Source: Desulfuromonadales bacterium (GTDB lineage: Bacteria > Desulfobacterota > Desulfuromonadia > Geobacterales > Pseudopelobacteraceae). From it: 21,585 nucleotides of DNA. A program made the translations under genes and the position numbers. The stretch spans positions 1 through 21,585 of the forward strand of contig JAATGX010000274.1 of NCBI GenBank assembly GCA_015688915.1. The letters are read 5' to 3'. Below are positions 1-6,953 of the stretch, in pieces (position 1 is the stretch's first letter; the number at the start of each line of letters is the position of its first letter). Under the pieces are notes generated by a model that was given only the letters and a program-made list of their open reading frames with translations, ran no database searches and had not been told where the DNA came from.

Positions 1-851
1 AAGGGCAAGGCGAACCTGGCACTCAAGTCGGCCCGCTTTTTGAGGCGTGGCTCCGGCTGCGTGGCAGGGGCGGCGATCTGTCGGCGCTGTTCGGTAATGG
101 TCATGTCCTGCTCATTGTGGCCGATGACTCCGTTCTTGTCCGGATTGGCCACCGTCATGACATACTGTTCGAAATTGACCAGGTGGTAATCGTTTTTGCC
201 GGCCGTATGGATGCTGCCGCCATTGAGGACGAGGCTGATGTCCTGTTGATCGGGGGTGCTGCCGATGGTGCCGCTGGAGGCGAAGATGGTCAGGGGGCGT
301 TTCGGGTCGCGGCCGTCGTGGATGATGACCTCTTTAATGACGTGCCGCTTCTCGTCGTAATGATCGGTATAGAGAACGATGCCGGGGATGTCGTCCCAGA
401 AGACCTTTTCCCTGATGGTCAGGGCCACGTTTTGTTTCAGCACCTGGAAACTGAGACGCTTGAAGGCGTTGTTGCCCCAGGGTACGCCCAGCGTGCTGGC
501 GGCAAGGGTCATGAGCATGGCCGCGACACCGCATACCAGCACCGGGGGCATGAGTTGCATCAAGCTGATGCCGCCGGCTTTCATGACCGTGATCTCGTTG
601 TCCGCGGACAGGCGTCCGAATGCCAGAAGCACCGCCAGCAGGAAGGCCATGGGGATGGTGAACACGAGGAGCGACGGCATCAGATAGGTGATCATCCGCC
701 CCACGTCTGCCAGGGGAACGCCGCGGGCGATTACCAGATCGGTCAGTTTGAGCAGCCGCCCCAGGAGCATGACAAGGGTGAAGACGACCATGCTGAGCAG
801 GAACAGTGAGGAGATCTCGCGGATTATATAGAGGCTGAAGATGCGCTTCAT
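1..851 (-). CDS. lptF: LPS export permease LptF (5' part, truncated by window edge)
   Basis: Translating the minus strand from the ATG at 851 gives 283 uninterrupted codons starting MKRIFSLYIIREISSLFLLS and running off the left edge. It matches the LptF/LptG (YjgP/YjgQ) family: an N-terminal membrane segment (about residues 10-32), a second segment around 58-80 followed by GRLSADNEITVMKAGGIS, which is the family's cytoplasmic coupling-helix region, a third segment around 100-120, and then a soluble periplasmic domain. In the family, LptF and LptG form the membrane part of the LptB2FG transporter that pulls LPS from the inner membrane to the LptC/LptA bridge. lptC, lptA and lptB are present at 7569-9413. 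LptF is preferred over LptG from resemblance of the N-terminus and the usual gene order, so the choice between the two is less certain than the family. No good Shine-Dalgarno precedes the ATG, and a promoter ends 8 nt upstream. Confidence 0.88.
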   Translation of the reverse strand, partial: MKRIFSLYIIREISSLFLLSMVVFTLVMLLGRLLKLTDLVIARGVPLADVGRMITYLMPSLLVFTIPMAFLLAVLLAFGRLSADNEITVMKAGGISLMQLMPPVLVCGVAAMLMTLAASTLGVPWGNNAFKRLSFQVLKQNVALTIREKVFWDDIPGIVLYTDHYDEKRHVIKEVIIHDGRDPKRPLTIFASSGTIGSTPDQQDISLVLNGGSIHTAGKNDYHLVNFEQYVMTVANPDKNGVIGHNEQDMTITEQRRQIAAPATQPEPRLKKRADLSARFALP

Positions 852-859
852 GGTCCGGC

Positions 860-888
860 ATGATACATGAGGCGCGGACAGGTGTAAA
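860..888 (-). promoter_or_regulatory. Predicted sigma-70-type promoter of lptF
   Basis: On the minus strand TTTACA (883-888) and TATCAT (860-865) are separated by exactly 17 bases, each matching the consensus at 5 of 6 positions. The predicted transcription start falls about 0-2 nt before the lptF ATG at 851, so the mRNA may be leaderless. Confidence 0.55.
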
Positions 889-900
889 GGGAGGCGGGAA

Positions 901-935
901 GAAAAGAAAACAGCCCGCCGGAATTCCCGGCGGGC
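901..935 (-). terminator. Intrinsic terminator after desulfoferrodoxin
   Basis: A perfect 9-bp GC-rich stem (913-921 with 927-935, 5-base loop) is followed on the minus strand by the T-rich stretch TGTTTTCTTTTC. It lies 30 bases past the dfx stop and separates the rbr-dfx unit from lptF. Confidence 0.85.
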
Positions 936-964
936 CGTGCTGCTGCGTCCATGCAATCCCCGAC

Positions 965-1345
965 TCAGGCCTTGGCGGACCAGAGGCCGTGAAGGTTGCA
1001 CAGTTCCCGGGCCGTGAGGCTGGCGGCCGTGATGTTGAAGGTCGCGGTCGGGACGTCGCCCGGCTTGAGGGCCTGGCGGTAGACTTTGCCATCGGCAACC
1101 ACTTCGATCCATTCGATGTAGTGCTTCTCCTCCATGGGGTGCAGCACGCTGCCCACGGTGACCTTGACCGTGCCGTTGCCGACTTCGATCACCGGCACAT
1201 GTTTTTCCTTGGCGGCATCAACCGTGTTTTCCGTCAACTGTTTCATCTCCTCGCCGCAACAGACCAGGGCTGCGCCGCCGCCATGGACGATTTCGACGAT
1301 GTTCCCGCAATGTTCACATTTGTAGATTTCAAGAAGCTTTGGCAT
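965..1345 (-). CDS. dfx: Desulfoferrodoxin (2Fe superoxide reductase)
   Basis: A 126-residue protein that reduces superoxide to hydrogen peroxide without releasing oxygen, a cytoplasmic defence typical of anaerobes. The N-terminal desulforedoxin domain has the four iron-binding cysteines C10, C13, C29 and C30 (CEHC and CC). The C-terminal neelaredoxin domain has the catalytic iron ligands H49, H69, H75, C116 and H119, with E47 and K48 of the EKHVP motif next to the active site. These positions match characterised two-iron superoxide reductases, so the enzyme looks fully competent. A strong AAAGGAGG ribosome site lies upstream. It is 72 bases downstream of rubrerythrin on the same strand with no terminator between, so the two are probably co-transcribed and rubrerythrin could remove the peroxide made here. 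Confidence 0.97.
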   Translation of the reverse strand: MPKLLEIYKCEHCGNIVEIVHGGGAALVCCGEEMKQLTENTVDAAKEKHVPVIEVGNGTVKVTVGSVLHPMEEKHYIEWIEVVADGKVYRQALKPGDVPTATFNITAASLTARELCNLHGLWSAKA

Positions 1346-1417
1346 GTGTGTATTCCTCCTTTTGTTCGGTTGGGTATGCCATTTTCAGGCAGGTGATTAC
1401 CAGTTTTCGCCCAGCAG

Positions 1418-1975
1418 TTAGAAATGGGCCCTAGGGTGGGCGCAGGCGGCGCAGGATTCGGGAGCGGCCGTCCCGGTATGAAGATAGCCACAGTTGCGGC
1501 AGCGCCAGACAACTTCGCTGTCCCGCTTGAACACCCGGTCGGCCTCGATGTTGGCCAGCAGGTCGCGGTAGCGTTTCTCGTGCTGCTTCTCGGCCACCGA
1601 CACCGCTGTCCAGAGGGCGGCGATGGCGGGGAATCCCTCCTGTTGCGCGACCAGGGCAAACGCGGGATAGAGATCGCTCTGCTCTTCGTATTCGCCCGCT
1701 GCCGCTGCCAGCAGGTTTTCAGCGGTGGTGCCGATTGTGCCGGCGGGGAAGCTCGCCGTTATCTCCAGATCGCCCCCCTCCAGAAACGAGAAGAACCGCT
1801 TGGCATGTTCCTTCTCCTGGTTGGCCGTCTCTTCGAAGATGTCGGCGATCTGGACGTAGCCTTCCTTGCGGGCCGCCGAGGCGAAATAGGTGTAACGATT
1901 ACGGGCCTGGCTTTCGCCGGCAAAGGATTTGAGCAGGTTCTGCTCCGTGGTGGTGCCTTTCACTGATGTCCGCAT
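1418..1975 (-). CDS. rbr: Rubrerythrin (NADH-linked peroxidase type)
   Basis: Starts at the ATG at 1975 (GAGAGGAAACC just upstream), giving 185 residues; the frame stays open further upstream through the gltA terminator and gene, but that is a shadow. The ferritin-like di-iron domain shows the expected ligands: E21, E54 and H57 (EKEH), E95 and E98 (EYEE), E129 and H132 (EKQH). A C-terminal rubredoxin-like domain has C159, C162, C175 and C178 for one mononuclear iron. The family reduces hydrogen peroxide in the cytoplasm of anaerobes. It is followed by dfx, forming a two-gene superoxide and peroxide detoxification unit. Confidence 0.96.
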   Translation of the reverse strand: MRTSVKGTTTEQNLLKSFAGESQARNRYTYFASAARKEGYVQIADIFEETANQEKEHAKRFFSFLEGGDLEITASFPAGTIGTTAENLLAAAAGEYEEQSDLYPAFALVAQQEGFPAIAALWTAVSVAEKQHEKRYRDLLANIEADRVFKRDSEVVWRCRNCGYLHTGTAAPESCAACAHPRAHF

Positions 1976-2025
1976 GGTTTCCTCTCTCGTGTTGCAGGTG
2001 TCAACTACGGCAAATTCAACTTTTT

Positions 2026-2053
2026 CATATACCGTACTTTTTCGCATTTGCAA
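2026..2053 (-). promoter_or_regulatory. Possible promoter of rbr-dfx
   Basis: Minus strand TTGCAA (2048-2053), 16-base spacer, TATATG (2026-2031), ending 50 bases before the rubrerythrin start. Each hexamer matches only 4 of 6 consensus positions. No obvious PerR or Fur operator was recognised. Confidence 0.35.
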
Positions 2054-2057
2054 GCGG

Positions 2058-2099
2058 GAAAATAAAAAACGGGGGGACACATTTCGGCATCCCCCCGTT
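2058..2099 (-). terminator. Intrinsic terminator after citrate synthase
   Basis: A 10-bp stem (2068-2077 with 2090-2099, containing six consecutive G:C pairs) is followed on the minus strand by TTTTTATTTTC. It lies 25 bases past the gltA stop. Confidence 0.9.
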
Positions 2100-2123
2100 G
2101 AATTCACCTGATATCGAACTGAA

Positions 2124-3452
2124 TCAGGACAGCTTGCGGCCGCCTTCGGCAGCCCATTTTTCCAGCATGGGGGTGGTAACGGACTTGGGACGCTCGATGG
2201 CGTAGCCCAGACCGCGGTCCCAGGTGATGTTGGCCATGCAGCCCAAGGCGCGGCCGACGCCGAACAGGACAGTGTAGAAGTCCCACTCGCGGAGGCCGTA
2301 GTACCACTGGATGACGCCGGACTGGGCATCGACGTTCGGCCAAGGGTTCTTGGCCTTGCCCTGCTCGGTGAGGACGCCCGGGGCAACTTCGAAGATCATG
2401 GCGACCAGCTTGAACAGCGGATCGTCCTTGAGGCCGGGGGTTTTGAGGCAAAACTCACGCTGCGACATATAGCGCGGGTCGGTCTTGCGGAGAACGGCGT
2501 GACCGTAACCGGGTACGACCTGGCCGGCGTTGAGGGTATCCCACAGCGCTTTGGTGATCAGTTCCTTGGTCGGTTCGACGCCTTTGCAATATTTTTCCTG
2601 GAACTTGAGGGTCCAGTCGAGAACTTCCTGGTTGGCCAGGCCGTGCAGCGGGCCCGCCAGGCCATTGAGGCCGGCCGAATAGGCATAGTAGGGGTCGGAC
2701 AGGGCGGAATGCACCAGGTGCGTGGTATGGGCGGAAACGTTCCCGGACTCATGGTCGGAGTGCAGGATGAAGTACATGCGGGCCACGTCCTTGTACTGCT
2801 CGCTCTGGCCGATCTGGTGGGCAAAATTGGCGCCGTAATCGAGTTTCGGGTCAGCGGCGGTCTGCTTGTCGCCGCGATACTTCAGGTTGTAGATGAAGGC
2901 GGCGATGGGGGCGATGCGGGCCACCAGGTCGCTGGCATCTTCGTAGACGTATTCCCATGCGATGTTCTTGTTGAATTTGCCCGAACTGTAGAAGGCGGCG
3001 AACTTGGAGTCCTTCTGCAAGGCGAGGATGGCTGCGGAGAGCAGCACCATCGGGTGGCTTTCCTTGGGAAATGAGCGGATTACGTCAAAAACATACTGCG
3101 GGACCTGCCCGCGGACCTTGAATTCTGCCACGACTTCATCCACCTGTGCCTGGGTGGGGACGTCGCCGGTCAGCAGGAAGTACCAGAAGGACTCGACGGT
3201 CGGATAGTCGGAACCGGCGGCCTTGGGGAGCGCCTCGAAGGTTTCGGGGATGGTCTTGCCGCGGAAACGGATGCCTTCCTGGGGGTCCAGGTAGGAGATA
3301 TCGGTGACGAGGCTGCGGATGTCGCGGGCGCCGCCGATAGCCTGGTCAATGGTGACCTGGTCGATAATGACCTTGCCGAATTCCTTCACGAGCTTGGTGG
3401 TGCGGGGACGGAACTCCTCGATCTTCTGTTTGAGTGTCTCTTTCAATGCCAT
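2124..3452 (-). CDS. gltA: Citrate synthase, eukaryote-like type
   Basis: A 442-residue citrate synthase that condenses acetyl-CoA and oxaloacetate in the first step of the TCA cycle. The catalytic triad is recognisable: H270 in GPLHGLANQ, H318 in PGYGHAV and D375 in NVDAQSG, equivalent to H274, H320 and D375 of the pig enzyme. The length, the motif LHSDHESGNVSAHTTHLV (residues 230-247) and the lack of the NADH-binding N-terminus of E. coli GltA place it with mitochondrial-like enzymes. Such a citrate synthase is known from Geobacteraceae, which oxidise acetate through the TCA cycle. The start is supported by AAAGGAGAG 8 nt upstream. It is a single-gene unit with its own promoter region (3453-3721) and terminator. 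In Geobacter the gene is reported to be repressed by HgtR; whether the palindrome at 3651-3662 is such a site is not known. Confidence 0.97.
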   Translation of the reverse strand: MALKETLKQKIEEFRPRTTKLVKEFGKVIIDQVTIDQAIGGARDIRSLVTDISYLDPQEGIRFRGKTIPETFEALPKAAGSDYPTVESFWYFLLTGDVPTQAQVDEVVAEFKVRGQVPQYVFDVIRSFPKESHPMVLLSAAILALQKDSKFAAFYSSGKFNKNIAWEYVYEDASDLVARIAPIAAFIYNLKYRGDKQTAADPKLDYGANFAHQIGQSEQYKDVARMYFILHSDHESGNVSAHTTHLVHSALSDPYYAYSAGLNGLAGPLHGLANQEVLDWTLKFQEKYCKGVEPTKELITKALWDTLNAGQVVPGYGHAVLRKTDPRYMSQREFCLKTPGLKDDPLFKLVAMIFEVAPGVLTEQGKAKNPWPNVDAQSGVIQWYYGLREWDFYTVLFGVGRALGCMANITWDRGLGYAIERPKSVTTPMLEKWAAEGGRKLS

Positions 3453-3650
3453 CTTGTTACTCTCCTTTCGTGGTGTGGGGTGAACTGAAGATCAACAGTG
3501 ATGCACGACTAGTCTGTATCTGGCGGCTCTGCGTTTGCTGCACTCATGTGTATTGTACACGGTATGCCGGCTGCGGTGGTGCTGCCGACCCATTGACGGC
3601 AAATGTTATAAATCAGTCAGTTAGGTTGGCAGAAAATTACTTTTTAGGAT

Positions 3651-3662
3651 ACTGTATACAGT
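3651..3662. promoter_or_regulatory. Perfect 12-bp palindrome, candidate gltA operator
   Basis: ACTGTATACAGT is a perfect inverted repeat located about 5-16 bases downstream of the predicted gltA transcription start, a typical position for a repressor site. A second, looser inverted repeat GTGTA-TTG-TACAC lies in the leader at 3548-3560. Operator function is inference. Confidence 0.35.
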
Positions 3663-3673
3663 TGCGTGCCGTA

Positions 3674-3703
3674 GTTATACTCGACAGTTTACACAAAATG
3701 CAA
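3674..3703 (-). promoter_or_regulatory. Predicted promoter of gltA
   Basis: Minus strand TTGCAT (3698-3703), 18-base spacer, TATAAC (3674-3679). It would give an unusually long leader of about 215 nt. The region 3590-3720 is much more AT-rich than the flanking genes. Confidence 0.45.
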
Positions 3704-3721
3704 CAAAAATTTTGAGTCGGA

Positions 3722-4942
3722 TCAGAGGGGTAAAATTACCAGTTCTTCGCTGGAATGGGTCAACCGTTTGAGCCCGTCGTTACTCAGGTAAAAGGTGTTC
3801 TCGATACCGATGGCACCCTCGCCGGGGAAGACCGCCTTGGGTTCGAAGGCAAAGGCCATTCCCGTTTCCAAGACCATGTCGCTGAAACCCCTGGCGATGA
3901 AAGGGTATTCGTCGATCTCGATCCCCAGCCCATGGCCGATGAAGGAGACCTGGCTGCCCCTGGCACCCATGAAGCTGTCGCCGTAGCCCAACTCAAGAGC
4001 CAGGGCCAGGCATTCATCGTAGATATGTCCCCAGGGGACGCCCGGAGCAGCCAGCTCCATCATCCGTTCCTGCACGCGGAGCATGTCGTCGTAGGCCCTG
4101 CGGAGCCTGTCGAACAGCCCCTGGATTGCAAAGACACGTGTCTGGTCAACGAGGTATCCGTCCACGCTGCCGGCAAAATCCACAATGATCGGTTCATTGC
4201 GGCCAATCGGCTTGAAGCTGGCGCCCTGGCCAAAGGCGGGACTCGCTCCCATGCCGCCCAGGGGGGTGTCCGTATAGGTCGGCACGGCGCTGTCAGCGCC
4301 CGAATAGGTATGTCCCATGAACATCTCGCCATTGAAGACCCGCATGCGGATCAGCCCCAGATGGCCGGCCTTGCGGGCGACATACTCCAGCTCGGCGGCC
4401 AGTTCGATGTCGGTCATCCCCTCGCGGATTACCTCCTTCGCCCGCCGGTACACCTTGTCAACCTGGTCGGCGGCGTCCATCATCACATGTATCTCATAGT
4501 GCGACTTGATCATGCGCACCCGGCGGATATGCGGGGTCGCGTCGCAAAAAACAGCAGTGGGGAACACACCGAGATACCGCTCGAAAAAGGTGACCGGCAC
4601 AACGTCCAGTTCCATGCCGATGCGCCCGGGCTCCGGATAACCGTAGGTGGCCAGTATGGCGGGAATGTCTCTCACGGAACCAAAGGGGACCACCTCTTTC
4701 AGGCCCGATTCCATCCGGGCGCGACCGGCATCCCTGCGCACCATGTAGATCGGTTGTCCCTGAACCGGAACATAGAGGCTGCCGCTCTGCACCGAGCCGG
4801 TGAAATAGAACAGGTCGGCGTTCTGTGCGACGATGACGGCGTCCAGCCCATCCGCGGCCATCTGCTCCTGTAGTTTCCTGTAGCGGTATTCGAGTTCTGT
4901 TGCTGGTGTCAGGCGCATAGCTACCAATGTATCCTTTCGCAT
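3722..4942 (-). CDS. M24-family metallopeptidase (Xaa-Pro aminopeptidase-like)
   Basis: A 406-residue protein with a creatinase-like N-terminal domain (about 15-150) and a C-terminal pita-bread M24 domain (about 155-400). All five metal ligands of the fold can be assigned: D255 and D266 in VDFAGSVDGYLVDQTR, H337 in FIGHGLGIEIDEYP, E367 and E381. The family cleaves the N-terminal residue from peptides with proline at position two using two metal ions in the cytoplasm; the true substrate is not evident. The start is uncertain: the ATG at 4942 has a GAGAGGGGG stretch 10 nt upstream, while the internal ATG at 4918 (MRLTPATELEYR) has AAAGGA 13 nt upstream and fits the family N-terminus equally well. 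It is divergent from the methyltransferase at 5032 and convergent with nothing; no strong terminator was seen at its 3' end, which faces the gltA promoter region. Confidence 0.85.
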   Translation of the reverse strand: MRKDTLVAMRLTPATELEYRYRKLQEQMAADGLDAVIVAQNADLFYFTGSVQSGSLYVPVQGQPIYMVRRDAGRARMESGLKEVVPFGSVRDIPAILATYGYPEPGRIGMELDVVPVTFFERYLGVFPTAVFCDATPHIRRVRMIKSHYEIHVMMDAADQVDKVYRRAKEVIREGMTDIELAAELEYVARKAGHLGLIRMRVFNGEMFMGHTYSGADSAVPTYTDTPLGGMGASPAFGQGASFKPIGRNEPIIVDFAGSVDGYLVDQTRVFAIQGLFDRLRRAYDDMLRVQERMMELAAPGVPWGHIYDECLALALELGYGDSFMGARGSQVSFIGHGLGIEIDEYPFIARGFSDMVLETGMAFAFEPKAVFPGEGAIGIENTFYLSNDGLKRLTHSSEELVILPL

Positions 4943-4950
4943 CTAAATTA

Positions 4951-4974
4951 GCCCCCTCTCCCCTGGGGAGAAGG
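4951..4974. repeat. Imperfect inverted repeat between divergent genes
   Basis: The arms CCCTCTCCCC and GGGGAGAAGGG surround a single T, forming a short hairpin in the 89-base gap between the M24 peptidase and the methyltransferase. It has no T-tract and could be a fragment of a dispersed repeat or a regulatory site; copy number cannot be judged here. Confidence 0.4.
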
Positions 4975-4995
4975 GTAACAGAGAAAGATCGGTGC

Positions 4996-5023
4996 TTGAC
5001 CGGCCGACGTGAAACGGGATAAG
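4996..5023 (+). promoter_or_regulatory. Possible promoter of the PrmA-like gene
   Basis: TTGACC (4996-5001), 16-base spacer, GATAAG (5018-5023). Only 8 bases separate the -10 element from the ATG at 5032, and no Shine-Dalgarno is present, so the transcript may be leaderless. Confidence 0.4.
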
Positions 5024-5031
5024 CTCGCCCC

Positions 5032-5631
5032 ATGTCTGCCCGGATCTTCTCTCCATTCGCCGTCGGCCCATTCACCGTCATCCCCGCTGGTGACCCGCAT
5101 CCCCAGGCGTGCGGCATACCCTTGGTCCTGGGGAAAAAGGGCGCCTTTGGTTCCGGCGAACATGAAACCACGGCATCGTGCCTGGAATTTATGCCGCGGA
5201 TTCCCGGAATAAAGGGGTGCCGGGCGCTGGACCTGGGAACAGGGACCGGCATCCTGGCCATCACCGCCGCCCGTCTGGGCGCCGCCTCGGTCGTGGCCCT
5301 GGACCTGGAATGGCCGGCGGCCCGCTCCTGCGCCGAGAACGTCTACCTGAACAGTATGGGAGAGCGGGTATTCACCGTTTGCGGCGAGCTTTCGACCATC
5401 GCCTCCCGCCCCTTCGACCTGGTCATGGCCAACATCTATGCCGACATCCTCCTGCCGTTGGCCGACCGGCTGGTTGGGCTCACCCGGTCCGGCGGATACC
5501 TGCTCCTTTCCGGCATCCCCCTGCAGGACAAGTTCGACATACACCGGCGCTACACCTCCCTCGGCTGCACGGTTGCCGACAGCCGGATCATGGAGGAGTA
5601 CGTCACCTACCTGATGCATAAACCGGACTGA
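5032..5631 (+). CDS. PrmA-like SAM-dependent methyltransferase, short form
   Basis: A 199-residue Rossmann methyltransferase. The stretch GAFGSGEHETT (residues 37-47) corresponds to the AFGTGxHxTT motif of ribosomal protein L11 methyltransferase PrmA. It is followed by the SAM-binding glycine loop DLGTGTGILAI (from about residue 67) and ANIYADILLPLA, the counterpart of the PrmA ANILxxxL motif. Typical PrmA is about 290 residues with an N-terminal L11-binding domain. That domain is missing here: only about 36 residues precede the first motif. The protein may therefore act on another substrate, or be a reduced PrmA. It is transcribed alone, divergent from the M24 peptidase, and followed by a structured terminator. 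Confidence 0.8.
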   Translation: MSARIFSPFAVGPFTVIPAGDPHPQACGIPLVLGKKGAFGSGEHETTASCLEFMPRIPGIKGCRALDLGTGTGILAITAARLGAASVVALDLEWPAARSCAENVYLNSMGERVFTVCGELSTIASRPFDLVMANIYADILLPLADRLVGLTRSGGYLLLSGIPLQDKFDIHRRYTSLGCTVADSRIMEEYVTYLMHKPD

Positions 5632-5696
5632 ACAAACCCCTTGATCCCCATCCCGAGGTGTCCCGGTATAGTACCCGGAAATACAAAAAATTCAAG

Positions 5697-5754
5697 GCAT
5701 CACCGCGAGCACCCACGTGGTGCTTCAACTTCGCTGGTGGTTGCTATTTTTTCC
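5697..5754 (+). terminator. Terminator after the PrmA-like gene
   Basis: A nested hairpin: inner stem AGCACC/GGTGCT (5708-5713 with 5719-5724, loop CACGT), outer arms GCATCACC and GGTGGTTGC, then TATTTTTTCC. The outer stem is imperfect. It lies 66 bases past the stop codon and 87 bases before kdsD; I see no convincing kdsD promoter in the remaining gap. Confidence 0.55.
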
Positions 5755-5840
5755 GTTTTGGTATTTACTGAGGCACTGAAACGGGTGGCGCGCGTATTAT
5801 CAATCGCATCATCCACGTAAAAACGGAGACTGATTTTATA

Positions 5841-6818
5841 ATGGAGCAGAATATGATAGTGGAAGAGGCGCGGCGGGTCATACGGACCGAGGCCGAGGCG
5901 TTGCTGGCCATGATGGATCGAATTGACGCTTCCTTTGAGCGGGCCGTGGAGTTGATCCTGGAGAGCCGGGGGCGCGTGGTGGTGAGCGGCATGGGCAAGT
6001 CGGGGCTGATCGGCCAGAAGATCGCGTCCACCATGGCCTCGACCGGGACCCCCGCCTTTTTTCTCCATCCCGCCGAGGGTATTCACGGCGACCTGGGGAT
6101 GATCATGACCGGCGACGTGGTCATCGCCATCTCCAACAGCGGAGAGACCGAGGAGGTGCTGCGCATCCTCCCGACGATCAAGCGGCTGGGTGCCCGTCTG
6201 ATTGCCATGAGCGGCAATGGCGCCTCGGCGCTGGCCCGTAGCAGTGACGTGTTCCTGGATGTATCCGTTGCGGAGGAGGCCTGTCCCCTGGGCCTGGCGC
6301 CGACGGCATCCACCACCGCAACGCTTGCCATGGGAGACGCCCTGGCGGTGGCCCTGCTGGTCAAGCGCGGCTTCAAGGCAGAGGACTTTGCCATCTTCCA
6401 TCCGGGCGGCTCCCTGGGCAAAAAGCTGTTGCTGCGCGTGGAAGACTTGATGCACACCGGCGAGGCGCTTCCATTGGTGAGCGAGGATACGCTGATGAAG
6501 GACGCCCTGTTCGAGATTACGGCCAAGGCCCTGGGGGTGACCGGAGTCCGGAGCGGGGATGGAGCGCTGAAAGGGGTGATTACCGACGGTGATCTGCGGC
6601 GCGCCCTGGAAAAAGGGTACGATATCCTCAGCCAACGGGCGGCGGAGCTCATGAAACTCAATCCCAAGCGGATCAAACGCCAGGAACTGGCCGCCGCCGC
6701 ATTGCAGATCATGGAACATCATTCCATCACGTCGCTGTTCGTTTTCGAGGATGACACCGCTACCGCACCCTGCGGCATCATACATCTCCACGACATTCTC
6801 CGGGCCGGTATCGCCTGA
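5841..6818 (+). CDS. kdsD: D-arabinose 5-phosphate isomerase (KdsD/KpsF/GutQ)
   Basis: A 325-residue enzyme that converts ribulose 5-phosphate to arabinose 5-phosphate, the first committed step to Kdo for the LPS inner core. The N-terminal SIS sugar-isomerase domain (about 35-170) carries SGMGKSG with K53, SNSGETEE around residues 97-104 and FHPGGSLGKK with H187, residues that correspond to the active site of this family. Two CBS domains follow (about 205-260 and 270-325). Length equals the family norm. The start at 5841 has GGAG 11 nt upstream; an in-frame ATG 12 nt later is an alternative. It heads the Kdo/LPS part of the cluster and is separated from kdsC by a palindromic repeat element. 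Confidence 0.96.
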   Translation: MEQNMIVEEARRVIRTEAEALLAMMDRIDASFERAVELILESRGRVVVSGMGKSGLIGQKIASTMASTGTPAFFLHPAEGIHGDLGMIMTGDVVIAISNSGETEEVLRILPTIKRLGARLIAMSGNGASALARSSDVFLDVSVAEEACPLGLAPTASTTATLAMGDALAVALLVKRGFKAEDFAIFHPGGSLGKKLLLRVEDLMHTGEALPLVSEDTLMKDALFEITAKALGVTGVRSGDGALKGVITDGDLRRALEKGYDILSQRAAELMKLNPKRIKRQELAAAALQIMEHHSITSLFVFEDDTATAPCGIIHLHDILRAGIA

Positions 6819-6819
6819 T

Positions 6820-6941
6820 GGGAAGCGCGCTTTTTGCGCAATCTCTGCGTTGGCCTGTGGATTCGGTTGTGCGGCGTACTGTGTGTACGCCTCCGCCCGA
6901 ATCCTTGTCCGCCTTGACCTTGCACAAAAATCACGCTTCCC
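6820..6941. repeat. Long imperfect palindromic intergenic element (MITE/REP-like)
   Basis: The 122 bases between kdsD and kdsC form one large inverted repeat. The left end GGGAAGCGCGCTTTTTGCGC is mirrored by the reverse complement of the right end GGGAAGCGTGATTTTTGTGC. Further inward both arms share GGATTCGG, and the centre is the perfect stem GGCGTAC/GTACGCC (6873-6879 with 6885-6891). The two arms differ by substitutions and about 3 bases of length. It begins 2 bases after the kdsD stop codon and ends 12 bases before kdsC, leaving only the kdsC ribosome site. Size, symmetry and intergenic position suggest a dispersed non-coding element. Copies elsewhere cannot be tested here. Confidence 0.8.
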
Positions 6942-6953
6942 GGGGAAATTGAT

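Noticed and set aside
117..809. 230-codon plus-strand frame near the left edge
   Set aside because: It is antisense to lptF, which is truncated by the edge but clearly coding on the minus strand.
1976..2386. N-terminal extension of rubrerythrin reaching into gltA
   Set aside because: It would read through the gltA terminator, has no family similarity, and a good ribosome site precedes the ATG at 1975.
3755..4873. 372-codon plus-strand frame opposite the M24 peptidase
   Set aside because: Shadow frame; the minus strand has the complete set of M24 metal ligands.
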